In this document: positions 54,884-63,876 of the stretch, piece after piece | How positions within the stretch are numbered: position 1 is the stretch's first letter | Layout: every line of letters begins with the position of its first letter | DNA from: Sulfopaludibacter sp963835555 | GTDB lineage: Bacteria; Acidobacteriota; Terriglobia; Bryobacterales; Bryobacteraceae | NCBI GenBank assembly: GCA_963835555.1 | Contig: CAWIGC010000035.1 | Location: 248,001-312,000 of the forward strand | Direction: 5' to 3' | DNA: 64,000 nucleotides | Notes under the pieces: generated by a model | Seen by the model: the letters and a program-made list of their open reading frames with translations, nothing else | What the model was told of the DNA's origin: nothing | The model's database searches: none | Made by a program: the position numbers and the translations under genes

Positions 54884-56136
54884 AACTTCCGGCAACACTA
54901 CGGGCCCTGCAATATCGCAACTTTCAACTGTTTTTCAGCGGCCAGATGGTTTCACTAATCGGCACGTGGATGCAAAACGTGGCCGAGGCCTGGCTGGTGT
55001 ATCGCCTGACGGGTAGTTCGGTGTTGCTCGGCGCCATCGGGTTCTCCTCGCAGATTCCGTCATTTGTTTTTTCGCCGCTGGCGGGAATCGTGGCCGACCG
55101 GTACAGCCGGCGGCGCGTGGTGATCGCCACCCAAACTTCCGCCATGCTGCTGGCCTTTGTGTTGTCGGCGGTGGTACTGAGCGGGGTGGTCCGGGTCTGG
55201 CACATCTTTGTGCTTGCGGCGCTGCTTGGAGTGGTGAACGCGTTCGATATTCCGGCGCGCCAATCCTTCATGGTGGAGATGGTGGGGCGGAACGACCTGA
55301 TGAACGCCATCGCGCTGAACTCTTCCATGTTCAATGCGTCGCGCGTGGTAGGGCCGGCCATCGCGGGGATTCTGGTGGCGAGTATCGGCGAAGGCTGGTG
55401 CTTCTTCGCCAACGCCGTCAGCTACATCGCAGTAATCGTGGGTCTGCTGCTCATGGAGTTGCCGCCATATGAGAAGGTGAAGCACGAAGGGTCACCGCTG
55501 GCTCACATCATCGAAGGTTTCCGGTGGGTCATTCACAATACTCCGGTGCACGCGATTCTGATGCTGCTGGGAGTGTTGAGCCTGACGGGCATGCCCTACC
55601 TGGTGCTGATGCCCATATTCGCCGACCGGATTCTGCACGGTGGAGCGACCGCGCTGGGCACGCTGATGGGCGCCACCGGGGTGGGCGCATTGATAGGCGC
55701 CCTGTTACTGGCCAGCCGGAAGAGTCTGAAAGGCCTGGGCACCTGGATTGCGATTTCGGCAAGCAGTTTTGGCGTCTGCCTCATCGCGTTCGCGTTTTCG
55801 CGCTGGTATTGGGTTTCGCTGGCAACGCTGGTGCCGGTGGGCTTCACCATGATGATTGAAATGGGCTCGTCCAATACGCTGATTCAGAGCATGGTCCCGG
55901 ACCGGCTGCGCGGGCGCGTGATGTCCGTCTACGCCATGATGTTCATGGGGATGGGACCGATCGGGTCATTGGCCGCGGGCTACGCGGCGGACCGGATTGG
56001 CGCGCCGGAGACGGTGGCTGTTGGGGGAGTGGTCTGCATTGCGGCCGCGGCAACGTTCGGCGTCTTTCTGCCGAAATTCCGCGGACATGCGCGGCGGTTG
56101 ATTGCGGAGCAGCGGTTGACGCCGGCGCCGGAATAG
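54880..56136 (+). CDS. MFS transporter (EntS/enterobactin-exporter-like)
   Basis: 418 residues with about 12 TM helices. NFQLFFSGQMVSLIGTWMQN and RRRVVIATQTSAMLLA are typical of the EntS-like MFS_3 group, as is DIPARQSFMVEMVG. It starts at ATG 54880, overlapping the pyrF stop. Co-transcription with selD and pyrF does not reveal the substrate. Length and topology are normal. Confidence 0.87.
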   Translation: MKLPATLRALQYRNFQLFFSGQMVSLIGTWMQNVAEAWLVYRLTGSSVLLGAIGFSSQIPSFVFSPLAGIVADRYSRRRVVIATQTSAMLLAFVLSAVVLSGVVRVWHIFVLAALLGVVNAFDIPARQSFMVEMVGRNDLMNAIALNSSMFNASRVVGPAIAGILVASIGEGWCFFANAVSYIAVIVGLLLMELPPYEKVKHEGSPLAHIIEGFRWVIHNTPVHAILMLLGVLSLTGMPYLVLMPIFADRILHGGATALGTLMGATGVGALIGALLLASRKSLKGLGTWIAISASSFGVCLIAFAFSRWYWVSLATLVPVGFTMMIEMGSSNTLIQSMVPDRLRGRVMSVYAMMFMGMGPIGSLAAGYAADRIGAPETVAVGGVVCIAAAATFGVFLPKFRGHARRLIAEQRLTPAPE

Positions 56137-56165
56137 CACCACGCATAGGGGCCGGGGAGTTCTTT

Positions 56166-56202
56166 ACCACGGAACCACGGAGAACACGAAGCAAGCACGG
56201 AG
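56166..56202. repeat. CACGGA-rich intergenic repeat
   Basis: Words such as CCACGGA and CACGGAG recur three times with similar spacing (ACCACGGAACCACGGAG...GCACGGAG). Sequences of this kind occur between genes in many unrelated bacteria. Confidence 0.4.
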
Positions 56203-56222
56203 TCTTCTGGAAATCGGAGAAC

Positions 56223-58457
56223 TCATCGAGGAGGCGCTACTGCACGGATGGTGACGGATCTGGCGCCCAGGACCGGGTGTGTGGCCGCGACCACGATGCG
56301 GCCGGGAGATTTCGGCAGCGTCTTCACCCAAATCGCGCCTACACCTCCGGCTTCGGCCAGGTGAAAAGGATTATCGCCTACGATCACGCCCGGACCGGTC
56401 AGCTTGAACACGACGGATCCCGACCGATCGTTGCTCCGGAAGGCCAGTCGCGTCGCATCCGATCCGTCCGCGATGAGTTCGGTGTCATCGGCGGTGACGT
56501 CGAACTGAGGTTTGGTGGAGAATGATTTCGACAGCGCCAGACGGTCTCCCAGGTACCCATCGATGCGCAGTTCGCCCTGGCCCGGCAGGTCGCAGAAGAA
56601 CGGCGGGTAGGCCAGGTGCGGGTAGTTGGCGCGGTCCGGATGCGCTTCCGCCACCTGCTTGCCGTCGAGGAAAAACTTCAGGCGTTCGCAATTCGAGAAG
56701 ATCGCGGCGTGCATGATTGCAGCGCCATCCCAATCGAAGTTCGGCGCGATCATGGGGCGTACTTTCGGACTCACCTGCGCCAGGTAAAATGACGCACCGG
56801 GTTTGGGAACGCGGAACACGTCGGCCACTCCCGGATACTTCACGCCGCGGTAGGAATTGACCAGGCTGCCATAATCGAACGCGCACCAGGCGATGACGCC
56901 GGCGCAGCGCGGGAAGGCCGCGGCGCGGTCATGAGCCTGCGCATGCCGGATGGCCTGCGCCTGGAGCAGTGCGGCGTCAGCGGTGCGGCGATAGATGGCA
57001 TCGAACGGACGGCCCTTGGTGTAGTTGAACTGCCCCACCGCCTCGGCGAGCATGTACGGAACGCCGGGCAGGGGTTCCCGGATGCCCACGGTGCCGTCTG
57101 GGGCGGCATGATAATCGTCGAACGCGAAGACGTCCTGATGCCAGTTCTCGGTGGAGGACCGCGTCATGGAGCCGGAGGTGGGACGGGAATCGTCTAGAGC
57201 GCGCGCCGTCTCACGGGTGCGCCGGTAGAGGTCGGGGTTGTTCGCCGATTCGTTGATGCGCACGCCCCAGATGACCACGGCGGGATGATTGCGGTCGCGG
57301 CAGACCATATCGTGTACATCGCGAACGGCGAGTTCCTTCCAGGCCGCATCGCCTAGATACTGCCATCCGGGAATCTCTTCCCACACCATCAGGCCCAACT
57401 CGTCGCAGGCGTCCAGGAACGCTTCCGATTGCGGATAGTGCGAGCAGCGCACGATGTTGCAGTTGAAGTCGCGGCGGAGCATTTCGGCATCGTGGCGCTG
57501 CACGCGTGGCGGCATGGCTGCGCCCACATAGGGATAAATCTCGTGGCGATTCAGGCCGAATAGCCGGAGCCGCGCTCCGTTCAGAAAGAAGCCGTCGGCG
57601 GTGAAGCTCGCCTCGCGGAAGCCGATGCGCACGCGATAGTCGTGGACCCGCTTGCCCTGAATGAAAAGGGTAGTGACGATGTCATAGAGCCTTGGCGTAT
57701 CGGGACTCCACAACTCGATTTTGCCGAAGTTCGACAGAGTGAGCGTGACTTCCCCCTTGCCTGCGACTTCCCGTTCCGCGGTGGAGAGAACACGCAGACC
57801 GTCCTTCAGTTCCGTGCGGACGCGCACAGGCGAGGCGGTCTCGACGGTGCATGTCACGTCCACGCGGCGGGCGGGGTCGAGCGCGTTGACCGGCTTGGCG
57901 AACACGTCGCTGATGAAAGACTGGGGCACGGCCGAAAGTGTGACGCCGCGAATGATGCCGCCGGGCTCCAGATAGTCGATGGAAGCGGGACCTTTGGGCG
58001 AGCCTTCCGGCGGTACATTCTTCCAGCGGGAATCCACCGCGACATCCAGGACGTTTTCACCGCCCTTCAGCCAGTCCGTGATCTCATAGCGGAAGGGCAG
58101 GTAGCCGCCCAGGTGTTCGGGCAGCGCATGACCGTTCACAGAGGGAGACGCTCCCACCATGACGCCATCGAATTGCAGGAACACGCGGAAGTGCTGAAAT
58201 TCGCGGGGCAGGGAAAAGCGCTTACGGTAAGTCCATACATCCGCCCAGACGGCGGGGTTCCAATCCTGCCAGGACAACTTGGCGACGCAATGAGGCACGG
58301 TCACTTTGGCGAACGCGGCGCCCTTTCTGGCGAACAGCCACTCGCCATCGAGGGGAATGGTGAGCGCAGCCGCTTTGGCCGTGCCGGCTCGTAACAGGGA
58401 GCCCAGTACGCCGCAGGTCTGGACGAACCCGCGGCGCGAAATCCGTTTGGTGTCCAA
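56223..58457 (-). CDS. GH2 family glycoside hydrolase, Tat-exported
   Basis: 744 residues. The leader SRRGFVQTCGVLGSLL is followed by the GH2 sugar-binding jelly roll (about 35-180), the Ig-like domain (about 185-285) and the TIM barrel (about 288-590) with acid/base Glu403 (IWGVRINES) and nucleophile Glu472 (LAEAVGQ). A C-terminal domain follows. Beta-galactosidase, beta-glucuronidase or beta-mannosidase activity cannot be separated by sequence inspection. Confidence 0.88.
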   Translation of the reverse strand: MDTKRISRRGFVQTCGVLGSLLRAGTAKAAALTIPLDGEWLFARKGAAFAKVTVPHCVAKLSWQDWNPAVWADVWTYRKRFSLPREFQHFRVFLQFDGVMVGASPSVNGHALPEHLGGYLPFRYEITDWLKGGENVLDVAVDSRWKNVPPEGSPKGPASIDYLEPGGIIRGVTLSAVPQSFISDVFAKPVNALDPARRVDVTCTVETASPVRVRTELKDGLRVLSTAEREVAGKGEVTLTLSNFGKIELWSPDTPRLYDIVTTLFIQGKRVHDYRVRIGFREASFTADGFFLNGARLRLFGLNRHEIYPYVGAAMPPRVQRHDAEMLRRDFNCNIVRCSHYPQSEAFLDACDELGLMVWEEIPGWQYLGDAAWKELAVRDVHDMVCRDRNHPAVVIWGVRINESANNPDLYRRTRETARALDDSRPTSGSMTRSSTENWHQDVFAFDDYHAAPDGTVGIREPLPGVPYMLAEAVGQFNYTKGRPFDAIYRRTADAALLQAQAIRHAQAHDRAAAFPRCAGVIAWCAFDYGSLVNSYRGVKYPGVADVFRVPKPGASFYLAQVSPKVRPMIAPNFDWDGAAIMHAAIFSNCERLKFFLDGKQVAEAHPDRANYPHLAYPPFFCDLPGQGELRIDGYLGDRLALSKSFSTKPQFDVTADDTELIADGSDATRLAFRSNDRSGSVVFKLTGPGVIVGDNPFHLAEAGGVGAIWVKTLPKSPGRIVVAATHPVLGARSVTIRAVAPPR

Positions 58458-58465
58458 CTTTCAGT

Positions 58466-59200
58466 TTAGCGATTCAACTGGTCGAGGATGGGTGAGACGG
58501 AAACGTGCGCCTGATCCGCTCCGATCAGAATGACCCGCCACGGGCTCGCGAATGGCGTGTGGCCTTCCAGCGAAATGCCGAAGTCGCCGGGGAGCGGAGT
58601 CAGGTGAGTGACCAGAATATTTCCGCGCGTGCGAAGGAGTTGCGTGCGCGGATAGCCGGCGGTGTGCGCTTCGGCGATGGCGACCCAGCCGATGCCGGGC
58701 ACCTGCGCCGCGAAGGGCAGTGGAATCGCCGACGCCGTATCGATGCGCGCCTGCGCCAGGTCGAACTCGGTGAGTTCGTCGTCAAGCAGGAGATCGTCCA
58801 ACGGCGTGGAGGGGGGAATGACATAGCGGAACGCGGCGCCGTCATTCCAGACGCGAATTTCCAAATTGACGAGGCGGCCGAGCGAGCCGTTCTGCATGTA
58901 ATTGGCAATCTGCCAGCGATAGCCGTCGCCGGTTCCGGCGCTGCTATGGATGAGTCCTACGTTTTCGCAGAGTACGGGTTCCTGATTGTGGATGTCCAAT
59001 CCCAGGAATGACGTGTCAATAGCGGTCTTACCGCCCACCAGGAGGCGGTAGCCCAGCCGGTACAGCGCACCGAGTTCCGGCTGGGCTACAAAAATACGGA
59101 ATTCGAGCCGCCCATTGGGTGACGCTACGCGGAGTTCATCCTGCGCCCGCGCTGCCGGGATCGCCAGCAGCAGGAGCGCAAGACATTGTCGAAGACGCAT
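58466..59200 (-). CDS. Stand-alone GH97 N-terminal-domain protein
   Basis: 244 residues. A signal peptide (RLRQCLALLLLAIPAARA) is followed by a GH97_N beta-sandwich: SPNGRLEFRIFV, LGLDIHNQ and FRYVIPPSTPLDDLLLDDEL. It ends after the N-domain (ASPWRVILIG), whereas typical GH97 enzymes have about 400 more residues forming the barrel. There is no sign of the barrel in other frames. It could be a truncated gene or an independent sugar-binding protein. Confidence 0.7.
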   Translation of the reverse strand: MRLRQCLALLLLAIPAARAQDELRVASPNGRLEFRIFVAQPELGALYRLGYRLLVGGKTAIDTSFLGLDIHNQEPVLCENVGLIHSSAGTGDGYRWQIANYMQNGSLGRLVNLEIRVWNDGAAFRYVIPPSTPLDDLLLDDELTEFDLAQARIDTASAIPLPFAAQVPGIGWVAIAEAHTAGYPRTQLLRTRGNILVTHLTPLPGDFGISLEGHTPFASPWRVILIGADQAHVSVSPILDQLNR

Positions 59201-59206
59201 GGCCCT

Positions 59207-61476
59207 CTAGGCCCAGCTAAAGCCGGATTTCGAGAGCGGCAAATGACGGACCCGCTTGCCGGTGGCCGTGAAAATGGCGTTGGCGACGGCGGGAAGCACC
59301 GGCGGCAGCGCCGGTTCGCCCAAGCCGGTGGGCGGGAAAGTGGTCTTGAGGAAGTGCACCTCGATTTCCGGCGGCGCCTGCGCCAGGCGAACCATGGGAT
59401 GCTCGGTCGTAATTGTTCTGCACCACGCGGCCCTTCTCGACGGTGATCTCCTGCCCCATCATTTCGCTCAGACCGTCGATGATGCCGCCCTGCACGATGT
59501 TATCGGCGGCGCTCGGGATTGATGATCTGGCTGCCGACGTCGGCGGCCACCCAGATCTTGTTGACCTTCACCTTGTTGGCGGCGTCCACCTTGACTTCGG
59601 CGACTTCGGCGAAATATCCGCGATGGCTGAAGTGGAAGGCCACGCCCATGGCGGTGCCCTTGGGCAGCTCTGTCTTGCCCCAGCCGGATTTTTCGGCCAC
59701 CAGTTCGAGCACGCCCTTCATGCGCTCGGGGTCCATCCAGGAGGCGCAAAGCCACCGCGCCCGCGGCCACCGCCGCCCGCCGGAGCTTCCGGCATGGGCG
59801 CAGCGGCATTAAGCAAGTCGAGCCGGAACTGCACCGGATCTTTGCCCGGCGGCGTGAGCCAGTTCGTCGATGAACGACTGGATCACGAACGCGAACGCGT
59901 TGCTGCTGGGCGCGCGCAGCGCACCGGTCCGGATGCCCAGCGGCTGCACCGAAGCGTGCAGCGCGTAGTTCGGGGATGAAGCGCTGCGGGAACTCGGTTG
60001 GGCCCATGGCGCCGGAAGCGACGAAACGCTCGCCCTCGCCATAGCTGATGAAGTGATTGCGCCAGGCCACGACCTTGCCGGAGGCGTCCAGGCCGGCCTT
60101 CAGATACTGGAAGCCGCCGGGACGGTAGTAATCGTGCGTCATATCGTCTTCGCGCGACCACAGCAGCTTCACCGGCACGCCGGCCTGCTTGGCGATGTAC
60201 GCGGCCTCCACCACGTAGTCGTTGGTCAGGCGGCGGCCGAAGCCGCCTCCGCCGCGCACCATGTGGAGGGTGATGTCCTTCTCGCTGCATGCCGAGCGTC
60301 TGCGCCGCCATGCGCCGGCCATTGCCGGGAATCTGGCTGTTGGTCCAGATCTCCATCTTGCCGTCGTGGAAATGCGCGGTGGCGCCCTGCGGCTCCAGCG
60401 GAGCGTGCGCGATGAACGGATAGGAGTAGGCCGCTTCCACTACTTTGGCGGCGCCTTTGATGGCGCCTTCGGCGTCGCCATCGGCGCGGATGGTCCTCTG
60501 CGGCGCCTGCTTGCTCAGTTCCTCGGCGCGCTGGGCGAAAGCCTCGCTGCTCTGGTTGGCGCGCGGGCCTTCGTTCCACGTCACCTGCAACTTCTTGCGC
60601 GCGGACTGCGCGTGCCACCACGTCTCGGCGAGGATGGCGATTCCGTTCTCCAGCCCGGGATCGCCGGGCAGTACCGCGTCGGTGATGTCGGGCCGCTCGA
60701 CCACGAAGGCCTGTTTGACGCCCGGCAGTTTCTTGATCTCGTCCAGGTTAGCGCTGGCTACTTTGCCGCCGAACACGCCGCATTTTTCGAATACCGCGTA
60801 CAGCATGCCCGGGACTTTCACGTCGATGGCAAACAGCGGCTTGCCGGTGACGATGTTGGGTACTTCGTTGCCAGGCTGGGTGTGGCCGATGATTTTGTAC
60901 TCGCTCGGATCCTTCAGTTTCAGGCCGGCGAGGTTGGGCGCCGGCAGCGTGGCCACTTTCGAAGCCAGTTCTCCGTAGCCCAGTGAGCGGCCGGACGACG
61001 AGTGGGTCACGCGGCCCGCATGTGGTGGAGCATTCGGATTCGGGCACCTTCCAGGTCTGCGCCGCGGCGGTGAGGAACAGCGCCCGCCCGGCGGCGCCCA
61101 CCTGGCGCATGGGAGTCCAGTTGTTGGGCGTAGCGGTGCTGCCGCCGGCGATCTGCCCGGCGTACTTGGTTTCGTCGAAATCGGCCTGCTCGATCTTTAC
61201 GGACTTCCAGTCGACGTCCAGTTCTTCGGCGATGAGCATGGGCAGCATGGTCTTGACGCCTTGGCCGAGCTCGGGATTCTTGGCCACGATGGTCACCGTG
61301 CCGTCGGCGGCCACGCGAATATAGTTGTGCGGATCGGGAGGGGCGGGCGGATTCCCGCGGCCTTGCGCCGATGCTTTAGGTTCCGTACACAGGCCGAACA
61401 GCACTCCGCCGCCGGCCAGCGCGCTGATCTTCAGAAAAGAGCGACGTTCCAATGTTTGATTTTCCGGACGCTTCAT
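59207..61476 (-). pseudogene. Molybdopterin-binding large subunit (IorB-like), pair 2, frameshifted
   Basis: It starts MKRPENQTLERRSFLKI (Tat leader) and continues through NPELGQGVKTMLPMLIAEEL, VPGMLYAVFEKCGVFGGKVA, AHAPLEPQGATAHF, MVRGGGGFGRRLTND, FAFVIQSFIDELAH, GMVFHFS-like GVAFHFSHRGYFAEV, and a C-terminus with GLGEPALPPVLPAVANAI. Frames change near 61010, 60285 (a GC lost at GCGC), 59970 (C-run), 59835 (G-run), 59760, 59500 and 59400. The domain order matches isoquinoline 1-oxidoreductase/aldehyde dehydrogenase large subunits. Confidence 0.82.
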
Positions 61477-61487
61477 TTTCGGACTCC

Positions 61488-61991
61488 TCACTGTTGCTGC
61501 CCGGCGGGCACCATGGTTTTGGATTTGGATGTGCTACCCGCGATTTCGGCGGCCTTGTGCACGGCCTGCCGGATGCGCAGGTAGGTTCCGCAACGGCAAA
61601 GGTTGCCGTTCATGGCGGAGTCAATTTCTTTATCGGTGGGCTTGGGCGTCTTGGCCAGCAAGGCGGCTGCCGACATGATTTGTCCGGCCTGGCAATAGCC
61701 GCATTGCGGCACGTCGATTTCCTGCCAGGCGAGTTGTAAAGGATGAGATCCGTCGTGGGAGAGCCCTTCCAGAGTGGTGACCGGCTGATTTCCCACCGCG
61801 GACATGGGGGTGAGACAAGAGCGAACGGCCTGGCCGCCCAAGTGTACGGTGCAGGCTCCGCATTGTCCGATGCCGCATCCGTATTTCGTGCCGGTAAGAT
61901 TCAGAACGTCCCGAATGACCCACAGGAGGGGCATATCGGGAGGCACATCGACAGTAGTCGCGTGCCCGTTCACGGTGAGTTTGAAGGCCAT
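61488..61991 (-). CDS. 2Fe-2S subunit of a molybdenum hydroxylase (IorA-like), pair 2
   Basis: 167 residues with the same arrangement as the pair-1 protein: GCGIGQCGACTVHLGG with a later SCLTP for cluster 1; CGYCQAGQ and CRCGTYLRIRQAV for cluster 2. It is encoded 11 bases upstream of the large subunit. Start and length are normal. It transfers electrons from the molybdenum site; the physiological acceptor is not encoded here. Confidence 0.9.
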   Translation of the reverse strand: MAFKLTVNGHATTVDVPPDMPLLWVIRDVLNLTGTKYGCGIGQCGACTVHLGGQAVRSCLTPMSAVGNQPVTTLEGLSHDGSHPLQLAWQEIDVPQCGYCQAGQIMSAAALLAKTPKPTDKEIDSAMNGNLCRCGTYLRIRQAVHKAAEIAGSTSKSKTMVPAGQQQ

Positions 61992-62071
61992 GCTATTTCC
62001 CTCCAGATAGAACCAGCTTAATTCATTCGGAGGGGAAGAATCTATTTTCGGGGGTGAAACAGGGGATTAAG

Positions 62072-62100
62072 CAGGACAGGCCGGGGAGAGGCCTGCCCTG
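62072..62100 (-). terminator. Imperfect hairpin after the 106-residue gene
   Basis: CAGGACAGGCC and GGCCTGCCCTG pair with one mismatch around the loop GGGGAGA, about 25 bases beyond the stop. It lacks a clear U-tract. Confidence 0.35.
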
Positions 62101-62123
62101 CACTGAGGAGACCTACAGGGCGG

Positions 62124-62444
62124 TTAGAATTCCAGCTTGCTGTTGGTATCCTGCAGCTCGATGGATTGGATCTGGGACACGCCGTTTTCGGTTTTGGTTT
62201 CGACGGCGGTGTAGTCGAATTTGCTCGCGCCGGCTTCCACCTTCACCGGCACCATCACGGTGTGGCGGTTGTCGAGGTTGAAGAACTCGGCGTAAGCTCC
62301 GTTCACCTTCACCAGGTAATGACCGGCGCGCAGTTCGGTCTGGCCGGCTGCGGCGGGGTTGTTCAGGATCAAATCATAGCTCTTGGCGCTGACAACGGAC
62401 AGGCTGGCGACAGCCAGAGCGGCAACCATCAGAATGGATTTCAT
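62124..62444 (-). CDS. Small secreted hypothetical protein
   Basis: 106 residues. The signal peptide is KSILMVAALAVASLSVVSA. The mature part is short and beta-rich: YDLILNNPAAAGQTELRAGH, YLVKVNGAYAEFFNLD, MVPVKVEAGASKFDYTAVET. Similar proteins are common in Acidobacteriota; I do not recognise a named function. GGAGA precedes the ATG. Confidence 0.7.
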   Translation of the reverse strand: MKSILMVAALAVASLSVVSAKSYDLILNNPAAAGQTELRAGHYLVKVNGAYAEFFNLDNRHTVMVPVKVEAGASKFDYTAVETKTENGVSQIQSIELQDTNSKLEF

Positions 62445-62564
62445 GTAAGTTCTCCTCTTGTTGTTTGTATGATTTGCAGGCGCTGTTGGCTTGCAAAAGT
62501 AAGGGCGCGGAGCCTTTCTCGCGGGTAACTACCGTCTGCAGGGTATATTTCGGAATCAGGTAAA

Positions 62565-63383
62565 ATGCGCGTAATGCGATTTCGCAACGTTGCGATTCTC
62601 TGCCTGGTCGCCCGGTTATGCGCTCAGGAACCCAAGGCCGCACGCTCCGTGCATTTGCGCTATCCGGGGCCGCAATCCACGGCCTTCTATAACGAACTCA
62701 CCGTGGACGAATCTGTGCCCAACAGCTACTTCATGGCGTGCGGATTCCGGCAAGGCTATTTCGGCATTCAGGAGCGCGGGCCCGGTCAGGACCGGATCGT
62801 GATCTTCTCGGTGTGGGACCCCGGCACGCAGAACGATGCCAAAACTGTGCCCGCCAATGAGCGTGTCGAGGTGCTGTACCGGGCCGCCGACGTTTCGGTG
62901 CGCCGGTTCGGCGGAGAAGGAACCGGTGGACAGAGCTTCTTCCACTATCCGTGGAAGTCCCGCCAGAAGTATCGCTTTCTGGTGGAGGCAACGGTGGACA
63001 AGGATAAGACCTCCTTCGCTGCATTTTTCCTTTTGAACGAGACCGGCGCGTGGAAACACCTGGTGACGTTCCGGACCCGAACCGGCGGAGCTCCGCTCAC
63101 GGGCTACTATTCCTTCATCGAGGACTTCCGGCGGGACGGCAAGAGTCTTCACGAACGGCGGCGCGCGCAGTTTGGCAACGGCTGGGTCAAAGGCATGGAC
63201 GGGAAGTGGGTGCAACTCACCGAGGCCCGTTTCACCGGCGATCCTACGCAACTCGACAATATCGATGCCTCGGTGTTGGGTGACAGCTTCTCACTGGCGA
63301 CGGGGGGCGATACCGAAAACCATACGAAGTTGCAAACGGTACTAAAACGCGAAACCTCGGCGGGGCCGCCCCCGCGAAGATAG
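62565..63383 (+). CDS. DUF3472 family secreted protein
   Basis: 272 residues. The signal peptide is MRFRNVAILCLVARLCA; the ATG at 62574 may be the true start. The mature domain matches DUF3472: VPNSYFMACGFRQGYFGIQE, FSVWDPGTQND, HYPWKSRQKYRFLVEA, TGYYSFIEDFRRDG. Such domains are associated with secreted carbohydrate-related proteins. The function is unknown. Confidence 0.8.
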   Translation: MRVMRFRNVAILCLVARLCAQEPKAARSVHLRYPGPQSTAFYNELTVDESVPNSYFMACGFRQGYFGIQERGPGQDRIVIFSVWDPGTQNDAKTVPANERVEVLYRAADVSVRRFGGEGTGGQSFFHYPWKSRQKYRFLVEATVDKDKTSFAAFFLLNETGAWKHLVTFRTRTGGAPLTGYYSFIEDFRRDGKSLHERRRAQFGNGWVKGMDGKWVQLTEARFTGDPTQLDNIDASVLGDSFSLATGGDTENHTKLQTVLKRETSAGPPPRR

Positions 63384-63414
63384 CGCCGCGACCTCAGACC
63401 GCCCGGCGCCGTAT

Positions 63415-63816
63415 TCAACTCCCCGCGCGATTCTTCCTGCGCGCGATCCGTTGCGCCAACCGCTGGAGTTCCTTTTCATTTATTAAATCGTCGTTCACCA
63501 TGCCGACCAGGAGCTGTTCCACCGAGCCGCCGCAGAAGCGCTCGATAATCTGCCGGACGGCCTTCGCTGCTACGGTCTGTGGCGCGTCCTGGCTGCTGTA
63601 CACATTCGTCCGGCCGTCCACCCGGTGCCGGACGTAGCCCTTCTCTTCCAGCCGGCTCAACACGGTGCGCACCGTGGATTCCTTCATCGGATGACGCTCC
63701 GCCAGAGCTTCACGGACCTCTTCGGCGGTGGCGGAAAGTCGCCGCCAGACCGTTTCCATCACCAGGTACTCCAACTCGCTCAATGGTCTCCTGGTATTCT
63801 TTTTTGCGCTAAACAT
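63415..63816 (-). CDS. BlaI/MecI/CopY family transcriptional repressor
   Basis: 133 residues: a winged helix (PLSELEYLVMETVWRRLSAT, EVREALAERHPMKESTVRTV, LSRLEEKGYVRHRVDGRTNV) and a short C-terminal dimer domain. These repressors are usually inactivated by a BlaR1-type sensor protease; none is visible in the window. The start at 63816 removes an implausible N-terminal extension of the frame. A dyad lies directly upstream, suggesting autoregulation. Confidence 0.87.
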   Translation of the reverse strand: MFSAKKNTRRPLSELEYLVMETVWRRLSATAEEVREALAERHPMKESTVRTVLSRLEEKGYVRHRVDGRTNVYSSQDAPQTVAAKAVRQIIERFCGGSVEQLLVGMVNDDLINEKELQRLAQRIARRKNRAGS

Positions 63817-63822
63817 TGTAGC

Positions 63823-63837
63823 GCTACCAACTGTAGC
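63823..63837. promoter_or_regulatory. Operator-like dyad upstream of the BlaI-type gene
   Basis: GCTAC-CAACT-GTAGC is a perfect 5+5 dyad 7 bases from the repressor start and about 40 bases from the divergent aldolase start. It could control both genes. Confidence 0.45.
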
Positions 63838-63876
63838 GAAAGCCCCCGAAGCTGTCAATCGCTGTATCCTGACGGT

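Noticed and set aside
54184..56136. 650-residue frame joining out-of-frame pyrF to the MFS protein
   Set aside because: The first about 230 residues are a low-complexity shadow of pyrF. The transporter starts at 54880, where it overlaps the pyrF stop.
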